DNA of 64,000 bases from the NCBI GenBank assembly GCA_019510125.1, contig JAEKKX010000016.1:62001-126000 (forward strand), written 5' to 3'. Below the pieces are notes generated by a model. That model made no database searches, was not told the DNA's origin, and saw only the letters and a list, made by a program, of their open reading frames with translations. The DNA comes from Lysobacterales bacterium (GTDB lineage Bacteria; Pseudomonadota; Gammaproteobacteria; Xanthomonadales; Xanthomonadaceae). The position numbers and the translations under genes are program-made. The number at the start of each line of letters is the position of its first letter. Position 1 is the first letter of the stretch. Shown here in pieces: positions 57,434 through 64,000 of this stretch.

Positions 57434-58852
57434 ATGCCCTCGCGTGAGCCCTTCAGCCGCTGGCGGCCGCGGTCGCTGCAGGTCCGCCAGCTCCTCGCGG
57501 CGAGCCTGGCGCTGGTCGCGTTCCTGGCGCTGGCCGGCTACGCGCTGGATCGCGCGTTCGTCAGCACCGCCGAGAACATCCTCAAGGACCGGCTCAGCGA
57601 CTACGCGCTCGATCTCGCCGGCAAGACCGAGTTCGGCCGCGGCGGCGACCTGGTGCCGCCGATGGACAGCGAGCTGCCCGATCCGCGGCTCAAGCGCCCG
57701 GGCAGCGGGCTGTACGCGCAGATCGTCATGCCCCACGCGCTGTGGGAATCGCAGTCCGCGCACGGGCCGGCGCTGCCGGTGGTGAAGCTGCTGGCGCCGA
57801 GCAGGACCCATTTCGAAGGGCCGCTGGAGATCGTGCGCAGCGACGGCGAGCGCGCACGCGCCTACCGCTACGGCTTCGGCCTGGTCTGGCCCGGCGACGA
57901 CCTGTCCGACGAGATCCCGTACACCATCTACATCACCGAGGACACCGCGCGCCTGCAGAGCCAGATCAACATCTTCCGGCGCGCGCTGTGGAGCTACCTC
58001 GGCGCGGTCGGTGCGCTGCTGTTGCTGCTGCAACTGGTGGTGGTGCGCTGGAGCCTGTGGCCGCTGCGCCGGGTGGTGGAGGAACTCAAGCGGGTGCAGC
58101 GCGGCGTCGGCACCCGGATGAGCGAGCGCCACCCGCGCGAACTGGAACCGCTGACCGAGAGCATCAACGCCTTCATCGAGAGCGAGCGCGAGAACCTCGA
58201 GCGCCAGCGCAACATCCTCGCCGACCTCGCCCACAGCCTGAAGACGCCGCTGGCGGTGCTGCGCACGCGGCTGGACAACGGTGCGCCGGACGCCGAGCTG
58301 CGCCACGACCTCGACCAGCAGTTGCGGCGCATGAACGACCTCGTCGGCTACCAGCTCAGCCGCGCGGCGTCCGGCGGGCACAAGCTGTTCGCGGCGCCGA
58401 TGCCGATCGAACCGGACGCCGAGGAGATCGTGCGCGGGCTGGAGAAGGTCTACGCCGCGAAGGGCGTGTTCTGCGAATTCGAGATCGATCCCGCGGCGCG
58501 GTTCTACGGCGAGAAGGGCGACCTGCAGGAACTGCTCGGCAACCTGCTGGAGAACGCGTTCAAGTGGGCGCGGTCGCGGGTGCTGCTGACCGTGCGCACC
58601 GGCGCCACCGCGACCAATCGCCGACCCGGGCTGGTCCTGATGGTCGAGGACGACGGCCCGGGCATCCCCGAGGACAAGATCGCGCGCGTGCTGCAGCGCG
58701 GGGTGCGCGGCGACGAGCGCGTGCAGGGCCACGGCATCGGCCTGGCGATCGTGCAGGACATCATCCGCAGCTACCGCGGCGAACTGATCGTCGGCGACTC
58801 CGACGAACTCGGCGGCGCTCGCTTCGAGGTCACGCTGCCGCCGGGACTGTGA
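57434..58852 (+). CDS. phoQ: PhoQ-like sensor histidine kinase
   Basis: A 472-residue inner-membrane kinase: a first helix (LLAASLALVAFLALAGYAL), a periplasmic sensor of about 130 residues, a second helix (YLGAVGALLLLLQLVVVRWS), a HAMP-like linker, H-box ILADLAHSLKTPLAVL near residue 263, and the ATPase domain with NLLENAFKWA, EDDGPGIPED and GHGIGLAIVQDI. The H-box form LAHSLKTPL is the PhoQ type. The periplasmic part carries a few acidic residues, but no PhoQ-like acidic patch is obvious, so the signal may differ from magnesium. Confidence 0.88.
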   Translation: MPSREPFSRWRPRSLQVRQLLAASLALVAFLALAGYALDRAFVSTAENILKDRLSDYALDLAGKTEFGRGGDLVPPMDSELPDPRLKRPGSGLYAQIVMPHALWESQSAHGPALPVVKLLAPSRTHFEGPLEIVRSDGERARAYRYGFGLVWPGDDLSDEIPYTIYITEDTARLQSQINIFRRALWSYLGAVGALLLLLQLVVVRWSLWPLRRVVEELKRVQRGVGTRMSERHPRELEPLTESINAFIESERENLERQRNILADLAHSLKTPLAVLRTRLDNGAPDAELRHDLDQQLRRMNDLVGYQLSRAASGGHKLFAAPMPIEPDAEEIVRGLEKVYAAKGVFCEFEIDPAARFYGEKGDLQELLGNLLENAFKWARSRVLLTVRTGATATNRRPGLVLMVEDDGPGIPEDKIARVLQRGVRGDERVQGHGIGLAIVQDIIRSYRGELIVGDSDELGGARFEVTLPPGL

Positions 58853-58926
58853 CCCGCCGGCTGCCGGTCGCGGCCGCGCTTCGCGTTGTCCCGGTCGGAC
58901 ACCCGCGCCACGGAGACGACCCGGCC

Positions 58927-59259
58927 ATGCCGACCGACGACCCCCCGCTGCAGATCGACCCGCTGTCGGGCTACGACCGCCTCGTCCGGCGCGTGGCCTT
59001 CACCGCGCTGGAAGGCGACGGCGTCGCCGCGCTGAAGGTCGGCGCCATCGTCCGGCTGGCCGGCGATTCGCGCGGCCACGTGCCCGGCGGCCTGCCCGCG
59101 GACACGACCGCGGTCGTGGTCGGATTCCTGGTCCCGGACTTCGCGCCGGGCGGCTGCACCGACCACATCGTGCTGGTCAGCGACGGCGCCGCCGTGTGCG
59201 AGGTCAAGCCCGCCAACATCGGCGCGGTGCTCAAGCAGGCGCCGCGCGCGCTGGGCTGA
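58927..59259 (+). CDS. Conserved hypothetical protein
   Basis: A 110-residue protein I cannot name. It has no signal peptide or membrane helix and reads as a small beta-rich domain (VGAIVRLAGDSRGHVPGGLP, TTAVVVGFLVPDFAPGGCTD, HIVLVSDGAAVCEVKPANI), reminiscent of an SH3-like barrel. The start ATG is preceded by GGAG at a good distance and lies 74 bases after the kinase. It converges with mtfA. Confidence 0.65.
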   Translation: MPTDDPPLQIDPLSGYDRLVRRVAFTALEGDGVAALKVGAIVRLAGDSRGHVPGGLPADTTAVVVGFLVPDFAPGGCTDHIVLVSDGAAVCEVKPANIGAVLKQAPRALG

Positions 59260-59308
59260 GCGGGCCGGGCTGCGCCGTGCTCGACCTTGAGCGGCCCGGC
59301 GACCGGCG

Positions 59309-60070
59309 TCAGCCGCGGGCACGCGCCATCGGCGACGGCCCGTAGAACCGCTCGAGGTGCGCCGCCACCGTCGGCAACGCCTGGCGCAGCCGCGCGGGGG
59401 CGCTGAAGTGATATTCGCTGCAGACCGCGAAGAACTCCTCGGGCGCCTCGGCGGCGTAGGCGTCGATCGCGGTGCGGCGGCCGGCGTCGACGCGGGCGAC
59501 GAAGCCGTCGTAGGCGGCCTGGAAATCGCGGGCCCAGGCGCGCTGCCAGTCGTGCGGCAGCGGCGGCGTGCCGTCGAGCGCGCCGTCGAGCACGTCGAGC
59601 TTGTGCGCCATCTCGTGCACGGCGACGCAGAAGCCGGCGTCCGGTTCGTCGAGATCGGCCTGCACGTCGGCCCACGACAGGATCAGCGGTCCCGCCTCCC
59701 AGGCCTCGCCGATGAGTTCGTCGTCCCACTGGTGGAGGACGCCGGCGGCGTCGACGTGTTCGCGGCGGGTGCGGAACGCATCGGGATAGACGATGAGCTG
59801 CGACCAGCCGTGCAGGCCCTCGGCGCCGAATTCCAGCAGCGGCAGGCAGCACAGCGCGGCGAGCACGGTGCGCTGGTCCTCGTCGAGGGACAGGCCCTCG
59901 AGCGGGGTGATCGTCTTGGCGTGGAGGAAGCGCGCGGTCAGCGCGGCGAGACGAGCATCGCGCGCCGGATCCAGCGCAGCGACCCACGGCACGACGGCGC
60001 GGACGCGCGCCCAGCGGTCGGGGTCGAGGGTCGGATCGGGTCGGGCGAAGAGCCCGCGCAGCCAGCGCAA
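59309..60070 (-). CDS. mtfA: MtfA family zinc peptidase
   Basis: A 253-residue zinc aminopeptidase-like protein of the MtfA family (M90), which in E. coli binds the Mlc repressor and so affects glucose uptake. Family blocks are all present: LTARFLHAKTITPLEGLSL, CCLPLLEFGAEGLHGW, VYPDAF, the zinc motif VAVHEMAHKLDVLDG near residue 153, and IDAYAAEAPEEFFAVCSEYH with the third ligand. No ATG fits the conserved start; TTG 60070 (LRWLRGLFARPDP) gives the family length and begins 13 bases after the upstream gene ends, whereas longer frames are antisense-like Arg/Pro runs. Confidence 0.88.
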   Translation of the reverse strand: MRWLRGLFARPDPTLDPDRWARVRAVVPWVAALDPARDARLAALTARFLHAKTITPLEGLSLDEDQRTVLAALCCLPLLEFGAEGLHGWSQLIVYPDAFRTRREHVDAAGVLHQWDDELIGEAWEAGPLILSWADVQADLDEPDAGFCVAVHEMAHKLDVLDGALDGTPPLPHDWQRAWARDFQAAYDGFVARVDAGRRTAIDAYAAEAPEEFFAVCSEYHFSAPARLRQALPTVAAHLERFYGPSPMARARG

Positions 60071-60083
60071 GCGACGCCTGGGT

Positions 60084-60371
60084 TCAGCGGAACATGCCGG
60101 GCAGGAAGCGGTGCCAGCGCGGACCGCGGACCTGCAGGGAGTCGCCGCCGCGGGCGCTGGGGCGGGCCTTGCCCGCGGCCGGCGCACCGGCGCGCTTGGC
60201 GACCGGCTTGGTCGACGGCGCGGCGTCGGCATCGGCGTCGGTGGCCGGCACCTCGGTGCATTCGCCGGAGTCGCCGTTGGCGTTGGCGAGCGGCGAGGTC
60301 CGTGCGGCCACGGGCAGGCTCGCCAGGGCGAGGACCAGCAGCATCGGCGACACGAAGCGGGAGGTGCGCAT
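60084..60371 (-). CDS. Small secreted hypothetical protein
   Basis: A 95-residue protein with a signal peptide (FVSPMLLVLALASLPVAARTS) and a low-complexity mature part: an acidic Asp/Ala stretch (PATDADADAAP), then a basic Lys/Ala/Arg stretch ending in RWHRFLPGMFR. One Cys (GECTEV) is present. It precedes mtfA on the same strand with 13 bases between. No family is recognised; the existence of the gene is supported by the signal peptide and spacing. Confidence 0.6.
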   Translation of the reverse strand: MRTSRFVSPMLLVLALASLPVAARTSPLANANGDSGECTEVPATDADADAAPSTKPVAKRAGAPAAGKARPSARGGDSLQVRGPRWHRFLPGMFR

Positions 60372-60512
60372 GGTGGTGTCCAAAAAGTGGGCGGGCCCGG
60401 ACAAGACGCCGACTATACCCTGCTTGTGACCGCCGGAAGCGTGCCGGAAGATGAACGGCCGCTTGCTGCAAAGCAGCAGCCGGGGCCCCGCGGTTGCGGC
60501 AGACTCGCCCCC

Positions 60513-62393
60513 GTGAACGCCTCCGCCCACGCCCCGGCGCCCGACCCGGCCGCAACCGCCCTGACCGCCCCGGCGCTGCGGCGGGCGCTGATCGCCGGCG
60601 CGCGCCGGGTGATCGCCGCCCGCGACGGCCTCAACCGGATCAACGTCTTCCCGGTGCCCGACGGCGATACCGGCAACAACCTCGCCTTCACCCTGGGCAG
60701 CCTGCTCAACGGCGCCCTGCGCCGGCGCAGCCGCCACATCGGCGAACTGCTGCACCGGATCGGCGACGACGCCATCGACGGCGCCCGCGGCAATTCCGGG
60801 GCGATCCTCGCCCAGTTCCTCCACGGCGTGGCCGAGCAGGCGCGCAGCGCGCCGGTGCTGGACGCGGCCGCGCTGGCCGCCGCCGTCCGCCACGGTGCCG
60901 CCAGTGCGCGCGGGGCGCTGGCGCATCCGGTCGAAGGCACCATCCTCAGCGTGATCGACAGTTTCGCCGACGCGCTGGCCGAGGCCGCGGCGGAACATCG
61001 CGGCGACCCCCGCCGCGGCTTCGCGCGGGCACTGGCGCAGGCGCGCCGCGCGCTGGCGCGCACCCCCGAGCAGATGGCCGCGCTGCGCGACGCCGGGGTG
61101 GTCGACGCCGGGGCCCAGGGCTTCGTCGACCTGCTGGAGGGCATCGCCGAATTCGTCGACGGCGGCCCGCGGGCGCTGCGCGTGCGCGGCGGCCTGCGCG
61201 CGGCCAACGAAGCCGCTGGCCACGACGCGCACGACGACGCCCCGCACCCGCCCCACGACGCGGTCGATCCCGACCGGCGCTGGTGCACCGAATGCCTGCT
61301 GATCGCCGAGGCCGGGCGCGATCCGCCGATCGAGCGCACGCCGCTGCGCGAGGCGCTGGAGGCGCTCGGCGCCGACTCGCTGGTGCTCGCCGGCGGCGCC
61401 ACCCGGATGCGCGTGCATGCCCACGTCGGCGCGCCGCAGGCGCTGTTCGACGCCTGCGCGGCGTTCGCGACGGTCGAGGGCATGAAGGCCGACGACATGC
61501 TGCTGCAGGCGCGCAGCGTCGAGCGCGGCGACCGGGTCGCGATCGTCACCGACAGCGCCGCCGACCTGCCGGAGGCGATCGCCGAGCGGCTGTGCGTCCA
61601 CGTCGTGCCGGTGCGGGTGAACCTCGACGGGCGCGACCATCTCGACAAGGTCGGCCTGTCCACCGCCGCGTTCTACCGGCGCATGGCGACCGCGCGCGAA
61701 CTGCCGCGCACCAGTCAGCCGCCGTCGGGCGATTTCCGCCGCGCTTTCGACTTCCTCGCCGCGCACCACCCGGCGGTGGTCTGCGTCGGCCTGTCGCGGG
61801 CGCTGTCGGGCACGCTGCAGTCGGCCGAGCACGCCGCCGCGCGCGGCGGCGACGGCAAGGTGCGGGTGTTCGACAGCGTCAACGCCGCCGCCGGCCAGGC
61901 GCTGCTGGCGTGGCGCGCGGCCGAGCTGGCCGAGGCCGGCGCCGATGCGGAGGGCATCCTGCGCGAACTCGAACGCCTGCGCCCGCTGACGCTGAGCTGG
62001 GCGATGGCCCGCGACGTGTCGCACGCCGTGCGCGGCGGCCGCATCCCACGCTGGGCGGAACCGGCGGTGCGCTTCACCGGGCTCACCCCGGTCGCGAAGA
62101 TGACGCCCGATGGCCGCCTCGCGGTCGTCGGCGGGCTGATCGCGAAAGCGAAGGCGCCGGAGGCGTTCGCGCGCTACGTCGCGAAGCGCGTGCGCCGCGC
62201 GCTGGGCGCGGAGACGCCGCTGCGGCTGATCGTCGGCCACTGCGACGCCCGCGAAGACGGCGAACGCCTGCTCGCCGCCCTGCGCACGCGACTGCGCGTC
62301 GATGCGGCGCACCTGGTCGAGACCGGCCCCGCGATCGGCGCCCACGCCGGCCGCGGCACGCTGGTGGCGGCGGTGCAGCCGGCGGCGGCGTGA
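60513..62393 (+). CDS. DhaL(DAK2)-DegV fusion, probable one-chain fatty acid kinase
   Basis: A 626-residue fusion. Residues about 20-200 are a DhaL/DAK2 kinase domain with the nucleotide/metal motif NVFPVPDGDTGNN near 44 and GARGNSGAILAQFLHG. Residues about 250-335 match the FakA middle domain (RWCTECLLIAEAG, MRVHAHVGAPQALFDACAAF). Residues about 340-626 are a DegV/FakB lipid-binding domain (VAIVTDSAADLPEAIAERL, TSQPPSGDFRRAFDFL, GLSRALSGTLQSAEHAA). In firmicutes FakA phosphorylates fatty acids bound to separate FakB proteins; here donor and carrier are one chain. The start is GTG 60513. plsY lies 460 bases downstream. A Gly-poor, His/Asp-rich insert (HDAHDDAPHPPHD) links the first two domains. 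Confidence 0.85.
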   Translation: MNASAHAPAPDPAATALTAPALRRALIAGARRVIAARDGLNRINVFPVPDGDTGNNLAFTLGSLLNGALRRRSRHIGELLHRIGDDAIDGARGNSGAILAQFLHGVAEQARSAPVLDAAALAAAVRHGAASARGALAHPVEGTILSVIDSFADALAEAAAEHRGDPRRGFARALAQARRALARTPEQMAALRDAGVVDAGAQGFVDLLEGIAEFVDGGPRALRVRGGLRAANEAAGHDAHDDAPHPPHDAVDPDRRWCTECLLIAEAGRDPPIERTPLREALEALGADSLVLAGGATRMRVHAHVGAPQALFDACAAFATVEGMKADDMLLQARSVERGDRVAIVTDSAADLPEAIAERLCVHVVPVRVNLDGRDHLDKVGLSTAAFYRRMATARELPRTSQPPSGDFRRAFDFLAAHHPAVVCVGLSRALSGTLQSAEHAAARGGDGKVRVFDSVNAAAGQALLAWRAAELAEAGADAEGILRELERLRPLTLSWAMARDVSHAVRGGRIPRWAEPAVRFTGLTPVAKMTPDGRLAVVGGLIAKAKAPEAFARYVAKRVRRALGAETPLRLIVGHCDAREDGERLLAALRTRLRVDAAHLVETGPAIGAHAGRGTLVAAVQPAAA

Positions 62394-62501
62394 CCGCGAG
62401 GCGCGGGGCACGGCTCGCCAGGTGACATGACTTCCAACCAGCCCTCCCGGCAGCCGTTTTTGCCTATCCTGTCCCGGACGATCGCCGCCCGGAGCGCAGG
62501 A

Positions 62502-62816
62502 ATGAGCAGTCCACTGGAAGAAAGATTCGATGCGGCGATGCTCGACCTGTACAAGCGCGCACTCTCCGAAACCGGCTACAAGGCGACCCGTTTCCTCGAC
62601 ATTCTGCATCGCCACCGCGGACTGGAGACGGCCGGCATCCTCATCCATGCAACCCGGCCGTCCGATGGATACACCACGCTCTGGGAGTTGAACCGGTTGG
62701 ACCTGACCGTGGAGGCGCTCGTTTTCGACCACGAGGAATGGCATCCCCTGTTCACCGAGGACGACATCGAGAAATGCCGCAAACGACTTGCCGAGTATCG
62801 TTACTTCGGTCGTTGA
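62502..62816 (+). CDS. Conserved small hypothetical protein
   Basis: A 104-residue protein of a common but uncharacterised type: YKRALSETGYKATRFLDILH, TLWELNRLDLTVEALVFDHE, EWHPLFTEDDIEKCRKRLAEY. It is helical and charged, with no membrane segment. Relatives often occur beside or fused to DNA-modification genes, but nothing of that kind is nearby, so no function is assigned. Start 62502 (MSSPLEERFDAA) has GGAGCGCAGGA upstream; an ATG at 62427 would add a non-conserved 25 residues. Confidence 0.7.
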   Translation: MSSPLEERFDAAMLDLYKRALSETGYKATRFLDILHRHRGLETAGILIHATRPSDGYTTLWELNRLDLTVEALVFDHEEWHPLFTEDDIEKCRKRLAEYRYFGR

Positions 62817-62853
62817 GGCACGGCGACAGCCAGCAAATGCATCCGGAACAGAC

Positions 62854-63477
62854 GTGATCGCCAGCATGCTCCTCATCGCCGCCTACCTCCTCGGCTCGCT
62901 CTCCGGAAGCCTGCTGCTGGGAAAACTGCGCGGCGTCGACATCCGCACCCAGGGCAGCGGCAACGCCGGCGGCACCAACGCCTTCCGCACCCAGGGGCCG
63001 AAGTTCGCGCTGGGCGTGGTGGTCGTCGACATCGGCAAGGGCGCGCTGGCGGCGTGGCTGGGACTGCGCTTCGCCGACGCCGCGTCCGCGGCGTGGCTGG
63101 GATACGCGACCGCGTTCGCGGCGGTGGTCGGCCACGTGTGGCCGCTGTGGCACGGCTTCCGCGGCGGCAAGGGCGCGGCCACGGTGATCGGCGCGACGCT
63201 GGTGCTGTGGCCGGCGGCGACGCCGGTGCTGCTGGCGGTGTGGCTGTGCGTGCTGATCCTCACCGGCTACGTCGGCCTCGGCACGGTGCTGGCGGGGCTG
63301 GCGCTGGCGACGCTGGCGATCGCGACCGGCGCCGACGCGCCGCGCCTCGCGTTCGCCCTCGCCGCGGCGCTGCTGCTGGCGTGGACCCACCGCGGCAATC
63401 TCGCGCGGCTGCGCGCCGGCACCGAGTCGCGGTTCGAGAAGGCGCGGCTGCTGCATCGCCTGGCGCGGCGCGCATGA
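62854..63477 (+). CDS. plsY: Acyl-phosphate:glycerol-3-phosphate acyltransferase PlsY
   Basis: Polytopic inner-membrane enzyme that puts the first acyl chain on glycerol-3-phosphate from acyl-phosphate, starting phospholipid synthesis. The 207 residues hold the three family motifs: SGNAGGTNAFRTQG near residue 36, GHVWPLWHGFRGGKGAAT near 95, and GYVGLGT near 140, in a five- to seven-helix protein. GTG 62854 is used; ATG 62866 would shorten it by four residues. Its stop overlaps the biotin ligase start (ATGA). The DhaL-DegV fusion just upstream probably supplies acyl-phosphate. Confidence 0.95.
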   Translation: MIASMLLIAAYLLGSLSGSLLLGKLRGVDIRTQGSGNAGGTNAFRTQGPKFALGVVVVDIGKGALAAWLGLRFADAASAAWLGYATAFAAVVGHVWPLWHGFRGGKGAATVIGATLVLWPAATPVLLAVWLCVLILTGYVGLGTVLAGLALATLAIATGADAPRLAFALAAALLLAWTHRGNLARLRAGTESRFEKARLLHRLARRA

Positions 63478-64000
63478 CGTCCGTGCCGCCCGCGCCGACC
63501 AAGCCGTCCATGGACGCCCTCGACGCCGACGCGATCCGCGCGCAGTTGCCGGCCGACGCCCGCGCGACGTTCGCCGCGATCGAGGTCGTCGACGAGATCG
63601 ACTCCACCAACAGCGAACTGCTGCGCCGGCGCACGCCGACCGCCGGCATCGTCGCGCTGTTCGCCGAACGCCAGCACGGCGGACGCGGCCGCCAGGGCCG
63701 CGCCTGGGCCTCGCCGCCGGGGGCCAACCTGTACCTGTCGCTGGCGCGCACGTTCGACGGCGACTTCACCCGGCTCGGCGGCTTGAGCCTGGCCGTCGGC
63801 GTCGCCGTCGCCGAAACGCTGCACGCGCTCGGCGCGCGCACGGTCGCCCTGAAATGGCCGAACGACCTGGTGACCGACGACGGCGGGACGCTGCGCAAGC
63901 TCGGCGGCCTGCTGATCGAAGGCGGTCTGCAGGACGGCCGCCCGCGCGCGGTGATCGGCCTCGGCCTCAACGTGCGCATGCCGGCCGGGGCGGCGGCCGC
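63474..64000 (+). CDS. birA: Biotin-[acetyl-CoA carboxylase] ligase, cut by window end
   Basis: Attaches biotin to the carboxyl carrier protein of acetyl-CoA carboxylase. The 175 residues visible include VVDEIDSTNSELLRR, the ATP/biotin loop QHGGRGRQGRAWASPPGANL, LKWPNDLVTDD with the catalytic Lys, and GGLLIEGG and IGLGLNVRMP. The gene begins inside the plsY stop codon and only about 35 residues precede the catalytic domain, so the N-terminal helix-turn-helix of E. coli-type BirA is missing; this is a mono-functional ligase. The C-terminal part lies beyond the window. Confidence 0.92.
   Translation, partial: MTSVPPAPTKPSMDALDADAIRAQLPADARATFAAIEVVDEIDSTNSELLRRRTPTAGIVALFAERQHGGRGRQGRAWASPPGANLYLSLARTFDGDFTRLGGLSLAVGVAVAETLHALGARTVALKWPNDLVTDDGGTLRKLGGLLIEGGLQDGRPRAVIGLGLNVRMPAGAAA

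Noticed and set aside
59793-60512. N-terminal extension of the DhaL-DegV protein by 240 codons
   Set aside because: The extra part is antisense to mtfA and the small secreted protein gene. GTG 60513 begins just before the kinase domain.

Overview
The window reads as core chromosome of a high-GC gammaproteobacterium of the Xanthomonadaceae (Lysobacteraceae), most like the Lysobacter/Luteimonas group. Support comes from gene content and order: bamD divergent from rluD-pgeF; sucCD upstream of nrdAB; pilS-pilR-pilA-pilBCD-coaE; the ctaC-ctaD-ctaG-ctaE-surf1-ctaA-cyoE block; and short palindromic intergenic repeats typical of xanthomonads. The genus is a guess. I found no tRNA, rRNA, CRISPR array, prophage or insertion sequence.

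Layout. 1-8.5 kb: yceH, clpB behind a good sigma-32 type promoter, a Rossmann-fold oxidoreductase, a tightly coupled operon rluD-pgeF-DUF4166-DCC with 4-nt overlaps, and bamD. 8.5-17.7 kb, all on the minus strand: a small conserved gene, nadE, a frameshifted DUF559 gene, nrdB, nrdA with a long structured leader and paired NrdR-type boxes, then sucD and sucC. 17.9-28.2 kb, plus strand: pilS, pilR, a pilin accessory gene, two tandem pilins (the first with a textbook sigma-54 promoter), pilB, pilC, pilD, coaE and a DUF2256 gene. 28.3-34.4 kb is the accessory part: an acyltransferase, two REPIN-like elements, and a large secreted RHS/YD-repeat protein with a short cysteine-rich tail and a small AT-richer partner gene. 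34.4-44 kb: a secreted amidohydrolase and the cytochrome c oxidase structural and assembly cluster. 44-51 kb: putA, tex and a prolyl-hydroxylase-like oxygenase. 51.3-53.6 kb: a BlaI/M56 regulatory pair with a 14-bp-period operator. 54-64 kb: dusA, an amidinotransferase-fold enzyme, a PhoP/PhoQ-like system with a small periplasmic protein, mtfA, a DhaL-DegV fusion, plsY, and the start of a biotin ligase gene without a repressor domain.

How genes work together. PilS/PilR with sigma-54 should drive pilA; PilD processes pilins and PilB/PilC assemble them. The cta genes encode subunits I-III of the aa3-type oxidase plus heme A synthesis (CyoE, CtaA) and copper/heme insertion (CtaG, Surf1, an SCO-like protein). 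The DhaL-DegV fusion looks like a one-chain fatty acid kinase whose acyl-phosphate product is the substrate of the nearby PlsY. The BlaI/M56 pair resembles beta-lactam sensing, but the receptor carries a coiled coil where a penicillin-binding sensor would be.

The most unusual items are the RHS tail and its partner, the M56 receptor with its operator array, the nrdA leader, and the kinase fusion next to plsY. Most of the rest is ordinary core genome.
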